DNA from: a virus
IMG/VR virus record: IMGVR_UViG_3300017917_002374
Span: 1-64,000 of that record
Length of the DNA: 64,000 bases
Reading direction: 5' to 3' (one strand)
In this document: in pieces, positions 34,480 through 43,160 of the stretch
How positions within the stretch are numbered: position 1 is the stretch's first letter
Layout: every line of letters starts with the position of its first letter
Translations under genes and position numbers: made by a program
Notes under the pieces: model-generated
The model's input: the letters and a program-made list of their open reading frames with translations, nothing else
Database searches by the model: none
Told to the model about the DNA's origin: nothing

Positions 34480-36722
34480 AAAGCAAAGATTTCCTAAATG
34501 AAAAGTGGAGCCAGAAGTACAAGAAGAGCATCAACTGCTCTAACCCCAAAGGCTTCAGCCAACGTGCGCACTGTGCAGGCCGCAAGAAAAACGAAAGTGT
34601 GGAACTGGATGAAATTGATCGCAGAGGATTCCTCAAGGGCCTTGGTGCTGCTGCACTGGCAGGTGCAGGTGGCGCTGCCATGGCAGGAGATCTAGAAGGT
34701 CAGATAGGCCCACTGCCCATCATGGCTACTATCAAAGTGCAGATGCCAGACGGCACTGTGAAAACAAAAAAGATTGATCTTGGTCATGAGTACGACTACA
34801 GACTGGATGATGCCAAGAAAGAAATTGAACAGATCCTGGATCGCAAGGGCGTGAAGAACTATACCATTCACTTGGACAGATACAAGGACAATGAGGCATA
34901 TCTGGATCGTGAACAGATGAAGCCGCAGTCAAAGACTGACAAAAACGACTACATGGATCGTAAACCCTATCAGCCCAAAGGCGGCAGTGGCAGCTATGTG
35001 GACAACACACCTGCCCGGGCCAGCGGCAAACACAACTACATGGATCCTGCCAACTACGAAGAAAGTTTACAGGAATACGGCGATACTGCCCGAGGTCAAA
35101 AGCAGTTGACCCGGGTTCACAAACGTGCAGTTGATCGTCTAATCAAGGCAGATGACCAAAACATGTTAGAGCCAGATTATACCAAAAGAGATTTAAAAAC
35201 AGTAAGAAAGAATGCAGACACTGCTAACCGTGCTTGGGATAGATTCACAGATCTGGATTTAGATGAAGCATCAGTTTATAAAAAAGATCAAGACCTAAGC
35301 AGTATTCCTACTCAAGAACTTGAAGCATTTGTTAAAAAACATTGGGGTGGTGGTATTCCAACTTATGGCCAAGGCAAAAGTGTTCAACGAGCCATGCGAG
35401 AATTGCGCCGCAGACAAAAGCAAGGTGTGGCGGAAGGCTCTGCTGGAGCAAAATACAAAATAAAAAGCATTGGCAAAGACAAGAACGGTGATTACTACAT
35501 CAGCCCTAACACAGGCAAAAAAGTTTACAAGAATGCTAAAGTGGGTGATCACGAAACTCCACGCGGGGAAGTAAAACCTAAGGTGACGGAAAACAATGAC
35601 AGTGATGAAGAATTGTTTAGCGTGTCTCAAACGCCACCACGAACAGCACAGGCACTATACCATTGGAGCCGCATGGATCCCAACAGATACAGTTTTCGTG
35701 CCATAGCTGAATTTGCCTTGAGTAACAAGCTGACCTTAAAGCAGGCACTGGAAGTTACTTCAAGGTTTGACGAGTACAACGAACAGATGCAAGATGAATA
35801 TGGTGTTGATGATGATCAAATGAGTGATCTGTTTGGCGCATATGAAGAAGTGTGTGATGCATGGAACACTGATCCAACAGGCGATACCAGTACAAATGAC
35901 TCCTGGGAAAAACTACGAGAAGCAGATGCAGAACTAGCAGAACCACCTGAGCGTCCACGCAAAACCACAACAAAGACCAAGACCAAACCTGATATCAAAT
36001 TTGATATTCCGTTCCAGCAAGATCAAGATCGTCCTCTGGCCAAAACAGATCCACTGGATGACTTGAAAAAGAAAGCTGGACTAGGTGATGAGCCTAAGGT
36101 CAACATTAAGAAGGCCAAACAAAAGGATACCTTGAGCAAAACCGCAGGCATTGGCAGTGATGACATGGCAGACATGCTGAGTCGCATGCGTAACATTGAA
36201 ATAGATCGTGATCTAGAAGCCTATCCAGAGCCAGAACCACCAGAGCAGTTGCCATCAGTGGAAGTGAACACAGCCAATTTGCCAGCAGTGGCAGGGCAGG
36301 CATTACAAGCCGCAGGCGTGCAGAATCCAGATTTCCATCAAGTGGCTAACCTGCCAGGCAACATGGCAGACCAAATTCGCCAGCTGGGCAAGAGTCTGTT
36401 TGGCAGTCTAACCATGACACCTACCAAGCGTATTCACGTGGTGGCCAATCTAGGCGGACAAGGCCCTAACAGCTCAGCAGAAGTAAACGCAGTGGCCGGC
36501 TTCCTAAAAGACCACGGTAAAGATCTAGGCCCAGGCGACATTGACTTTGACAATGTCATGCCAGGCTACAAGGCACAAACACACATGTTCTCAGCAGCAG
36601 GCATTCGCTGGATGCTGGTAAAAGACTTTGCCGGACAGTACATCTACTGCTGGCCAGAAGAAGACAGCCATGATGCAGTGGATGCGATTGGCCAGGACAC
36701 GGACGTTAAAAGACTAAAATGA
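34476..36722 (+). CDS. Putative internal-head polyprotein with buried Tat-like signal
   Basis: 748 residues, start MKSKDFLNE. Seen in order: Cys/basic motif INCSNPKGFSQRAHCAGRKK (19-38); LDE/I site (44-46) followed by DRRGFLKGLGAAALAGAGG, a textbook twin-arginine signal; LQE/Y (200); LDE/A (264); VAE/G (320); VTE/N with DSDEELFS (372-382); LRE/A (482); Pro/Lys/Asp-rich linker; folded C-terminal domain (about 600-748) with RIHVVANLGGQGPNSSAEVN and YIYCWPEEDSHDAVDAI. If cut at LDE, the Tat-like sequence becomes N-terminal. ATGA overlaps on both sides. Functions unknown. Confidence 0.7.
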   Translation: MKSKDFLNEKWSQKYKKSINCSNPKGFSQRAHCAGRKKNESVELDEIDRRGFLKGLGAAALAGAGGAAMAGDLEGQIGPLPIMATIKVQMPDGTVKTKKIDLGHEYDYRLDDAKKEIEQILDRKGVKNYTIHLDRYKDNEAYLDREQMKPQSKTDKNDYMDRKPYQPKGGSGSYVDNTPARASGKHNYMDPANYEESLQEYGDTARGQKQLTRVHKRAVDRLIKADDQNMLEPDYTKRDLKTVRKNADTANRAWDRFTDLDLDEASVYKKDQDLSSIPTQELEAFVKKHWGGGIPTYGQGKSVQRAMRELRRRQKQGVAEGSAGAKYKIKSIGKDKNGDYYISPNTGKKVYKNAKVGDHETPRGEVKPKVTENNDSDEELFSVSQTPPRTAQALYHWSRMDPNRYSFRAIAEFALSNKLTLKQALEVTSRFDEYNEQMQDEYGVDDDQMSDLFGAYEEVCDAWNTDPTGDTSTNDSWEKLREADAELAEPPERPRKTTTKTKTKPDIKFDIPFQQDQDRPLAKTDPLDDLKKKAGLGDEPKVNIKKAKQKDTLSKTAGIGSDDMADMLSRMRNIEIDRDLEAYPEPEPPEQLPSVEVNTANLPAVAGQALQAAGVQNPDFHQVANLPGNMADQIRQLGKSLFGSLTMTPTKRIHVVANLGGQGPNSSAEVNAVAGFLKDHGKDLGPGDIDFDNVMPGYKAQTHMFSAAGIRWMLVKDFAGQYIYCWPEEDSHDAVDAIGQDTDVKRLK

Positions 36723-38998
36723 GATACAACGAACTGATTGAAAACGATGATGAGGACATGTTTGGCGCCAGCGAACGTGTGGATCGTGACCTGCGTCGCG
36801 CTACCTTCAATGCCAATATACCAGAAATGATTCGTCGTGTGCAGCAGGGCCTACTGGCCAGTGCAGATCGTCAGGCGCGAGCCATGGCCATGGAGTTTGT
36901 TAGAGAAGCCAACTATCTTGAAAAAGAAGAAGTGTATGGACTGGCTCGCGAGATATTCACACACGATGCACCGCAGCATCTGCATCAGGCCTTTGCTATT
37001 GTGAGTGAGGATCCTGCCATCATTGCAGATGAAGATATGCTGAGTGACGTCTTGATGACCAACAACATATTCACCAACATACGCAAGGACAGCGATCTGT
37101 GGATCTATGCAACAGAAATGATAGAAGATTTTGCTGAAGGTGACGAGGAACTGGAATATCACCTGGGCATGGAAATAGAAGGCACAGTGGGCAATCTAAT
37201 AGTACGGCTCATGCAAGACGCATTTGCCAATGTGCGAGCACTGGGTGAGAATAGCAAGCCAGGTGTGCCGCAACCAGGGCCAAGTTCTGGGGCTCCTAAG
37301 AAATTTGGCTCTGATGCTAAAATACAAACTCGCCAGATGACGGTAAATGATATTATATCATCTGTGCCTGGTGTTCCCTATTACAACAATGTGGTGGATG
37401 ATTGGGACGCCAAAGATTACAGTTGGGGCGTGACCAAAAAGGTCATAGAGTACGCAACCTACTTGAAGGATCATCCAGAAAGTCTGGCACAGTTACCGCC
37501 AGCAATAGTGTTGAATGGCAAGTTTGAAGATGGTGCCCACAGGGTATCTGCCATATGGTTGCTGCAACAAAGAATGGATCCTAAAAATCCCTTATGGAAA
37601 CGTGCCAAATTAAATGTTCAGTTTGTTGAGCAAGGTGTCACAGAAGCCACAGACGACGAACTGTTCAGCAAATCACGTGAGCGTCCTGTGAATCGTTTTA
37701 CCATTTATGTTAATAATAAACCACTGCGCACCATGATAGATCTGGAGCAGGCGGCAGGTGTGGCAGAGGACTTGATAAACCAAGAAACCCGGCGAGTGAA
37801 TGTGCAGGTGGTCAACGCCGTTGATGGTGAAATACTCTGGAGTGGCGGCACTGACCGCATGGGCAAATGGTATGGTGCTTATGCAGCTTATCTTGAAGAA
37901 ACAGAAGATGATGACGACTTGTTCAGCAATCGCCCCAACGGCAAAGTAATAGCACATGATCTAGAACTGTGGCTGCGTCGCAGACAGTCAGGCAGTCGTC
38001 GTCCGCTCAGCAGCTATTCTGCAGATGCCATAACGGAAATTATAGCAGCGTTTAATAAAAGTTTTGCAGCAGGTGTGCAGGCCTGGGACGTGGCGCCAAT
38101 CATTGCAGATCTAAAATACGACATTCGCGAGTACATTGGCAGCAGTCAGCACATTGATCTTGCTGACCATGTGCAAGAACTCAATGAAGCTCCTCTAGCA
38201 GACTACGAGCCCATGGGTGACTTTGAAAAGCCAGGCCCCTTTCGTGGCGCAGATAAGAAATTAATTCCTCATCCTACCAACAAGCTCAAGACCGCACGTT
38301 TCTTTGAACAAACACCCTATGACTTTAGACTGTTCTTCAGCAACATTCCTGGCACCGGTCGTTACAGCGAATACGGTCCAATGGAACCACGGGTCATACA
38401 AGAGATATTCAAGGATGCTGCTGAACAGATTCTAGCAGGATCAGAAAATGCCATTACAGTGGTGTTTGTGGGCAACAAAGGTGACAGCAAGGTCATGCTC
38501 ACACCCTGGATGATGGCGCATAGAATTGGACATGCTGTGCAAGCCGGCACAAGATTAGCAGGTGGACGCGGCGCCTGGCGCGAAGCAGAAAATCATTTCT
38601 TCCGTGGCATCAATCAATTGCTCAAAGACTTCTATGGCAAGAGCAGCAACAATCGTTACGACGGTGAAGCCAACTGGGCCATGAGTCAAGAATATGCAGC
38701 ACTGTTCAATGCCATTGGCACACAGCGCAGTAGCCGCAAAGGTGAGATCAAAAGACCATACGAATTTCTGTATGAATTGTTTGCACAGTATCTGGGCACA
38801 GGACGGATTGAGCTCAATCCACTGCCACAAAAACAATCCTATGGTCGCAAGGTGTTTGGTCGCAGCAGTCAAAGTCTACGCATGACACCTGGCGCAGAAG
38901 AGGAATCAAAATACACAACTGAAGTCTTAGCACGTGACATGGAAATCATGTTCAGCGATGTGCTGAGTGAACTGGTTGGGAAAGTGTTGGTGATGTGA
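36719..38998 (+). CDS. Putative internal-head polyprotein with ParB-like module
   Basis: 759 residues, start MRYNELIENDDEDMFGA. Candidate cuts: LIE/N (8), LGE/N (177), VTE/A (309), LEE/T (394), LNE/A (490), three of them followed by acidic-LF/MF boxes. Residues ~205-300 look like a ParB/sulfiredoxin-type domain (LPPAIVLNGKFEDGAHRVSA with DGxHR). The last ~270 residues form a separate domain containing WMMAHRIGHAVQ, a possible metal site, preceded by GTGRYSEYGPMEP. Same N-terminal signal as its neighbours. Confidence 0.7.
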   Translation: MRYNELIENDDEDMFGASERVDRDLRRATFNANIPEMIRRVQQGLLASADRQARAMAMEFVREANYLEKEEVYGLAREIFTHDAPQHLHQAFAIVSEDPAIIADEDMLSDVLMTNNIFTNIRKDSDLWIYATEMIEDFAEGDEELEYHLGMEIEGTVGNLIVRLMQDAFANVRALGENSKPGVPQPGPSSGAPKKFGSDAKIQTRQMTVNDIISSVPGVPYYNNVVDDWDAKDYSWGVTKKVIEYATYLKDHPESLAQLPPAIVLNGKFEDGAHRVSAIWLLQQRMDPKNPLWKRAKLNVQFVEQGVTEATDDELFSKSRERPVNRFTIYVNNKPLRTMIDLEQAAGVAEDLINQETRRVNVQVVNAVDGEILWSGGTDRMGKWYGAYAAYLEETEDDDDLFSNRPNGKVIAHDLELWLRRRQSGSRRPLSSYSADAITEIIAAFNKSFAAGVQAWDVAPIIADLKYDIREYIGSSQHIDLADHVQELNEAPLADYEPMGDFEKPGPFRGADKKLIPHPTNKLKTARFFEQTPYDFRLFFSNIPGTGRYSEYGPMEPRVIQEIFKDAAEQILAGSENAITVVFVGNKGDSKVMLTPWMMAHRIGHAVQAGTRLAGGRGAWREAENHFFRGINQLLKDFYGKSSNNRYDGEANWAMSQEYAALFNAIGTQRSSRKGEIKRPYEFLYELFAQYLGTGRIELNPLPQKQSYGRKVFGRSSQSLRMTPGAEEESKYTTEVLARDMEIMFSDVLSELVGKVLVM

Positions 38999-39258
38999 TG
39001 CTCAAACTATTGGTTCTCAGCGTGGCACTGAATGCGGCAGAATTGCCATATAGAGAGTTGGAAAAGTACTACTGGGACTGCGATACCCTGTTCATGAAAG
39101 GTGAACTGGGCGGGCAGGACACCTGGAGTTGTCTGGCTGTCACTGACGAGTTCCAAACCTATTTTGACAGCAAAGAAGATTTCATGATCTATTGGCACGA
39201 ACACAGAATGCAACAGTGGCAGAGTCGTGGTTATTACCCTAAGGCAGAGATATACTAA
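38998..39258 (+). CDS. Small secreted or anchored protein
   Basis: 86 residues, TGATG overlap with the upstream polyprotein. N-terminus MLKLLVLSVALNAAELPYRE looks like a short signal peptide; two Cys in WDCDTLF and WSCLAV. It lacks the MRY-type start of its neighbours. Function unknown. Confidence 0.6.
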   Translation: MLKLLVLSVALNAAELPYRELEKYYWDCDTLFMKGELGGQDTWSCLAVTDEFQTYFDSKEDFMIYWHEHRMQQWQSRGYYPKAEIY

Positions 39259-39259
39259 A

Positions 39260-39985
39260 ATGAGATACCACGAAATAGTAGCAAAAGATTCACCTGCTGA
39301 GGATAGGCATCCTAATGATCGTCCATATGGACCAGAAGCCAAACCTACCATGCCCAAGGGCACAGTTAGAGTGGATGTCAGCGACGTGTATGATTGGTAC
39401 AAGCTGGGCATGAACATCAGTGATCTTAAAAAAGCCAACAAGAGTCAGTTTGGTAAAGGTCCTCCTAGCACCATAGTTTCTTTTGGTGACGAAAACACTG
39501 AACACAAGTATATCAAGGATCTTGAAAATCTTGGACTTACGACCACTGACATAGATCCTGTTGATCCCAATCAGCCCCGAGGCATGCCGCGTCAGAAAGT
39601 TGATCCCACATTCAATGTAGATGAAAACTTTGCTGATGGCAAAGTAAAAGGCAAGAGTCGTCCGGGCCGTGTGAAACGTGCAGGCGCAAGTTGCAACGGG
39701 TCAGTAACTGATCTACGAGCTCGTGCCAAGAATGCTAGCGGTGAAAAGGCAAAAATGTATCACTGGTGTGCAAACATGAAAAGTGGTCGTAAGAAAGCCA
39801 ATGAAGCCAGCCCCACAGGACTAGAGTTTAAAGGTTACCCATGCACCAAGGACTGTTCAGGACATCAAGCCGGGCATGATTGGGCAGAGCGTTGGGGTAT
39901 TGAAAATCCAGATTCTTGTCCTTACAGCAACAACAGTTTCTGGGAGGGCTGTCTAGCTCGCACAGACGACTTTCAAGATGAGTAA
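39260..39985 (+). CDS. Cys-rich protein with capsid-targeting-like N-terminus
   Basis: 241 residues from ATG 39260, MRYHEIVAKD. A potential cut VDE/N at 122 precedes a basic stretch NFADGKVKGKSRPGRVKRAG and a module ASCNGSVTDLRARAKNASGE / MYHWCANMKSGRKK. The last 50 residues have GYPCTKDCSGHQAGHDWAER then SCPYSNNSFWEGC, a Cys/His pattern that could bind zinc. Basic middle suggests DNA contact in the capsid. Confidence 0.7.
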   Translation: MRYHEIVAKDSPAEDRHPNDRPYGPEAKPTMPKGTVRVDVSDVYDWYKLGMNISDLKKANKSQFGKGPPSTIVSFGDENTEHKYIKDLENLGLTTTDIDPVDPNQPRGMPRQKVDPTFNVDENFADGKVKGKSRPGRVKRAGASCNGSVTDLRARAKNASGEKAKMYHWCANMKSGRKKANEASPTGLEFKGYPCTKDCSGHQAGHDWAERWGIENPDSCPYSNNSFWEGCLARTDDFQDE

Positions 39986-39993
39986 ATAAGCAT

Positions 39994-41349
39994 ATGAAAA
40001 TTACAGAAATTACCAAAGGTCGCACATTAGGCGGATTCCCAGTCCAAGTGTTAGACATACAAAACAGCGAAGTAGACGAAAATCAATATCGCCGCGAGTT
40101 TAAACGCAACGAGCTAGAACATGAGCTAGGACACGAAACAAACAACTATTCCGTTAGTATTAATGGTAAAAGTTGGAAAGTGTTTGCGAGCAAAGCACAT
40201 GCCGAAGCAGTGGCTCGCAGTGTACAAATGAAAAATCCTACCAAAAAAGTAGGTGTGCATGAGACTGGTGAATCAGTCTCAGAAGCACTCAAGCTGAACG
40301 CTCCGCAGCGTCGCATGAGTAGAGATGAGTTACAAGGCTATGCTGATCGTATTAAAACAGGTACTAAAACCAAACAAGATAAATTTGCACCAATTATTCA
40401 CGGGAGTAATATCAAGGCAATCACGCAGAGCGACAATCCTGATGACAAATGGGATCTGGATGATCTAGCGGCGCAGATTACAAAACGTCCTTCTAAAATA
40501 CTTGGCACCAATGCCAAAATGGAAAAAAGCCGTACAGAAGGCGAGATTGTGTATGACCTTACGCTACCAGCACTTTCCGGCATAGTGGTGGATGAAAGTA
40601 ACGGCGACTTTGTGGAAATCACAACCTGCCCAGGTGCAGGTGAATGCCAATTGTATTGTTATGCTCGCAAGGGCGGATATGTGATGTTTCCTGCCAGCTC
40701 CATGAGTGCGGCACAGGCCTTGAACTTCTTGGTTAATGATCCTGAGGGATACATGGCCATGGTGAATCGCGAAGTTAAAGCACTCAAAGGCAAAACAGAC
40801 AAGCATGGGATTAGACTGGTAGTACGTTGGCACGATGCAGGCGACTTCTTCAGCAAAGAATATTTAGATCTAGCCTATAAGGTAGCAGAAGCCAATCCTG
40901 ATGTGAAGTTTTATGCTTATACCAAGATGGGCGAAGTGGCAGTAGGAAACAAGCCGGCCAACTTTATTGTGAACTTCAGCACAGGTGCCAAGAGTCGTGA
41001 AGTGAAAAAAGTTACCTTACACAAACAAGCAGGCAACATTGTTAAGGACGCCATCACTGTGCCTAAGGACATGTTCCGCAACCTGTTTGTAACAGATGCC
41101 AAAGGCAAGTATGTGAAGGATGAAAAAGGTCGTACACAGGTGCGTGGCGAAGCGGAATGGAATCAATTCAAACAGCAGTTGGGCGCCAAGTATGACATTG
41201 ATCCAGACACCATTATTACATATGACCAAATGCTAAAGATTCCAGAAGGGCCTACGCCCAAGTGGCATGTGGTTATTTTCCCTGCAGGGCATGGCGATCG
41301 TGCTGCAAACAGACTGGACGTGATCAACAGTTTCTTAATGTTTCATTAA
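39994..41349 (+). CDS. GP88-like Cys-motif protein, end of the polyprotein cluster
   Basis: 451 residues. Starts MKITEITKG. A possible cut VSE/A at about residue 94-97 separates a ~95-residue lead from a domain with VEITTCPGAGECQLYCYARK and VVRWHDAGDFFSKEYLDLAY, which resembles the phage 'gene product 88' family (C-x5-C-x3-CYA). The function of that family is not established to my knowledge. GTAAATAA before the start, strong terminator after. Confidence 0.75.
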   Translation: MKITEITKGRTLGGFPVQVLDIQNSEVDENQYRREFKRNELEHELGHETNNYSVSINGKSWKVFASKAHAEAVARSVQMKNPTKKVGVHETGESVSEALKLNAPQRRMSRDELQGYADRIKTGTKTKQDKFAPIIHGSNIKAITQSDNPDDKWDLDDLAAQITKRPSKILGTNAKMEKSRTEGEIVYDLTLPALSGIVVDESNGDFVEITTCPGAGECQLYCYARKGGYVMFPASSMSAAQALNFLVNDPEGYMAMVNREVKALKGKTDKHGIRLVVRWHDAGDFFSKEYLDLAYKVAEANPDVKFYAYTKMGEVAVGNKPANFIVNFSTGAKSREVKKVTLHKQAGNIVKDAITVPKDMFRNLFVTDAKGKYVKDEKGRTQVRGEAEWNQFKQQLGAKYDIDPDTIITYDQMLKIPEGPTPKWHVVIFPAGHGDRAANRLDVINSFLMFH

Positions 41350-41369
41350 CAAATTAGCAAAAAAGCAAC

Positions 41370-41400
41370 AAAAAACCCTAGTATTTGCTAGGGTTTTTTT
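41370..41400 (+). terminator. Terminator ending the polyprotein cluster
   Basis: AAAAACCCTAG, loop TATTTG, CTAGGGTTTTTTT. Almost the same hairpin recurs at 47825, each time followed directly by a TTGACC promoter. Confidence 0.92.
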
Positions 41401-41404
41401 ATGG

Positions 41405-41433
41405 TTGACCAAAAACACCCATTTCTATATAAT
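41405..41433 (+). promoter_or_regulatory. TTGACC-family early promoter
   Basis: TTGACC, 17-base spacer containing ACACCCATTT, TATAAT at 41428-41433. Confidence 0.85.
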
Positions 41434-41462
41434 ATGGGTTCAATAACAAATTAGGAGCAAAC

Positions 41463-41693
41463 ATGGAAGTAACAGAATTTCGTGGTCGTGTGTACGATCA
41501 GCGTCATGGCGGTGCATTTGATCGTGGCAGTGCTGACAGTTATTACGGTCGCCCGCGTCGCCCGCATTATTTTGAAGGTGCTACTCATGCCAGCAAGGAA
41601 ATCATTCCTGAGCCAGGTAGCAAAGAATACCAGGATTACATGGCTGGCTATGAGCAGAACGAACTCTACGGTGACAAAAAGGACTGGGGTTAA
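41463..41693 (+). CDS. Small early protein
   Basis: 76 residues, starts MEVTEFRGRVYDQRHGG, ends NELYGDKKDWG; rich in Tyr, Gly and charged residues. TAGGAG upstream. Own promoter. No known family. Confidence 0.65.
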   Translation: MEVTEFRGRVYDQRHGGAFDRGSADSYYGRPRRPHYFEGATHASKEIIPEPGSKEYQDYMAGYEQNELYGDKKDWG

Positions 41694-41698
41694 AACGG

Positions 41699-41727
41699 TT
41701 GACCAAAAATACCCATTTTTGTATAAT
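41699..41727 (+). promoter_or_regulatory. TTGACC-family early promoter
   Basis: TTGACC, 17-base spacer, TATAAT (41722-41727), followed by the shared leader ATAGGCATACGTTAAC and AAAAAGGAGC. Confidence 0.88.
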
Positions 41728-41757
41728 ATAGGCATACGTTAACAAAAAGGAGCACAC

Positions 41758-42036
41758 ATGGACATCAAGCAAATCAACTCCGCTATCATGTTTGGCACAT
41801 GGACCAATGCAGAACTCACTGCAATGGGCGACGCTATCAAATTCAACCGGGCTCAACTGGCCAAGCAGGTCAAGCGAAGCATTGTAGTAGGTGACAATGT
41901 GGAGTTTACCTCCAACAAAAATGGTCGTCGCATGCGCGGCTTTGTGTCTAAAATTGCAATCAAGTATGTGACCGTGAACACAGGTGCAGGCTTGTGGCGG
42001 GTGCCTGCTAACATGCTGGAGCCTGTAAATGCTTAA
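41758..42036 (+). CDS. Small early protein with KOW/Sm-like strand pattern
   Basis: 92 residues; helical start (QINSAIMFGTWTNAELTAMG), then VGDNVEFTSNKNGRRMRGFV and IKYVTVNTGAGLWRVPANML, a small barrel-like pattern. Unknown function. Overlaps the next gene by 8 bases. Confidence 0.65.
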   Translation: MDIKQINSAIMFGTWTNAELTAMGDAIKFNRAQLAKQVKRSIVVGDNVEFTSNKNGRRMRGFVSKIAIKYVTVNTGAGLWRVPANMLEPVNA

Positions 42037-42250
42037 GGAGTGGGTACTGATCATTGAACTGCTCAGTCCGGGCGGCGACTACATGGACAAGGTCACTGTG
42101 ACCATGCCTACCAAGGCCGCCTGCGAGCAGGCCAAGCGAGATCTAAAACGAGAACCTGAGCATCCTTTGGGCATACGATTTCAAGGTAAATGTGTTACAA
42201 AAGCACACTGGACCGGCAAGCAAACTATGAAGGATGTGCCTCTTGATTAA
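42029..42250 (+). CDS. Small hypothetical protein
   Basis: 73 residues, beta-alpha pattern with KVTVTMPTKAACEQAKRDLK and FQGKCVTKAHWTG; two cysteines. Overlaps neighbours. Confidence 0.6.
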   Translation: MLKEWVLIIELLSPGGDYMDKVTVTMPTKAACEQAKRDLKREPEHPLGIRFQGKCVTKAHWTGKQTMKDVPLD

Positions 42251-42458
42251 TACTGTGCTGAAATGGGTGGCCTGTGCTGTGACACTGTTTGGTGCCTTGT
42301 GTACCAGTCTACAGATAGATCCACTGAACATCTGGCTGTTGAATGCTGGCGCACTACTGTATCTAATCTGGAGTTGGAGAATTAGAGAATGGAGCCTGGT
42401 AACCATTAATTTTGGGTTGCTGGCAATTTATTTGGTTGGATTGGTTGTAAGGAGTTGA
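42234..42458 (+). CDS. Small three-helix membrane protein
   Basis: 74 residues from ATG 42234; a GTG at 42255 is an alternative start. Hydrophobic segments VLKWVACAVTLFGALCTSL, IWLLNAGALLYLIWSW and LVTINFGLLAIYLVGLVV. Resembles small phage-encoded membrane proteins of aquatic phages; function unknown. Confidence 0.6.
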   Translation: MCLLINTVLKWVACAVTLFGALCTSLQIDPLNIWLLNAGALLYLIWSWRIREWSLVTINFGLLAIYLVGLVVRS

Positions 42459-42459
42459 T

Positions 42460-42750
42460 ATGGAAAAAGGAACTTGTCCAGTTTGTAATGGTAGCGGCAG
42501 AGCCGCAGTGCCGATCAGTATGGAGCGATACAAGAATGTTATCACTGGCTATGACAAGGACACAGACACCCTACCCTGCACCAATTGCGGTGGACAGTAT
42601 ATGTTCGGATCGCCAAAAGGTCAAGTCCGTCTCAACCGGGATGGTGAACCCTGTCACCACAAATACTCCAGTCAGACGGTGGGACGATGCCTGACCGAAT
42701 ACACCTGCGAGTTTTGTGGAGATCGTTTTCAAATTGACTCAGGAGATTGA
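42460..42750 (+). CDS. Small zinc-finger protein
   Basis: 96 residues with three CxxC pairs, CPVCNGSG, CTNCGG and CEFCGD, plus CHH in the middle; a DnaJ-type or treble-clef arrangement likely binding two zinc ions. Unknown target. Confidence 0.65.
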   Translation: MEKGTCPVCNGSGRAAVPISMERYKNVITGYDKDTDTLPCTNCGGQYMFGSPKGQVRLNRDGEPCHHKYSSQTVGRCLTEYTCEFCGDRFQIDSGD

Positions 42751-42752
42751 AC

Positions 42753-43160
42753 ATGGGACTGGACATGTACGCATACGTGGCCTCTAAGGCAGGACAGAAC
42801 GACGAGTACTGGGAACAGTATGATCTTCCAGAAGAAGAAAAGACTGTGGAGAAGCCACGTGAAATTGCCTACTGGCGTAAACATCCTAATCTGCATGGCT
42901 GGATGCACCAACTGTGGCGTAGAAAAAACATAGATCCTAGTGCAGATCCTACGTTCAATGGTGTGGAACTAGAACTCTCCTGGGAAGACCTAGACGAACT
43001 AGAACAGACTATTGAAAGTGGCAATCTACCAGCCACACAAGGATTCTTTTTTGGTGATAATGCAGATGAGTACTATCGCGAACAGGATCTTGAGTTTATT
43101 AAAACCGCAAGAAGTGAACTGTTCTGCGGACTGCGAGTGTTTTACAACTCCAGCTGGTAA
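42753..43160 (+). CDS. MGLDMY-family hypothetical protein
   Basis: 135 residues from ATG 42753 with AGGAG 7 bases upstream (TTG 42747 rejected). The MGLDMYAYVA start is typical of a widespread phage/bacterial family of unknown function. Contains REIAYWRKHPNLHGWMHQLW. Confidence 0.7.
   Translation: MGLDMYAYVASKAGQNDEYWEQYDLPEEEKTVEKPREIAYWRKHPNLHGWMHQLWRRKNIDPSADPTFNGVELELSWEDLDELEQTIESGNLPATQGFFFGDNADEYYREQDLEFIKTARSELFCGLRVFYNSSW

Larger units (their letters stand above)
30303..37931 (+). repeat. Dispersed [LIVMY]xE-x(0-3)-acidic-[LM]F[GSA] motif, 17 copies in four genes
   Basis: Copies: six in 30279-32141, seven in 32131-34479, one in 34476-36722, three in 36719-38998. Core encoded by variants of GAYGAYGAY GAR CTG TTT GG. 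Flanking protein segments are not similar, so the motif is a linker or tag shared by otherwise different modules, not a tandem domain duplication. Confidence 0.85.

Noticed and set aside
39227-39259. Longer starts for several genes (for example 39227, 32068, 55516, 25185)
   Set aside because: These in-frame upstream starts lie inside the preceding gene and lack ribosome sites; the downstream ATG restores a family-like N-terminus or signal peptide.
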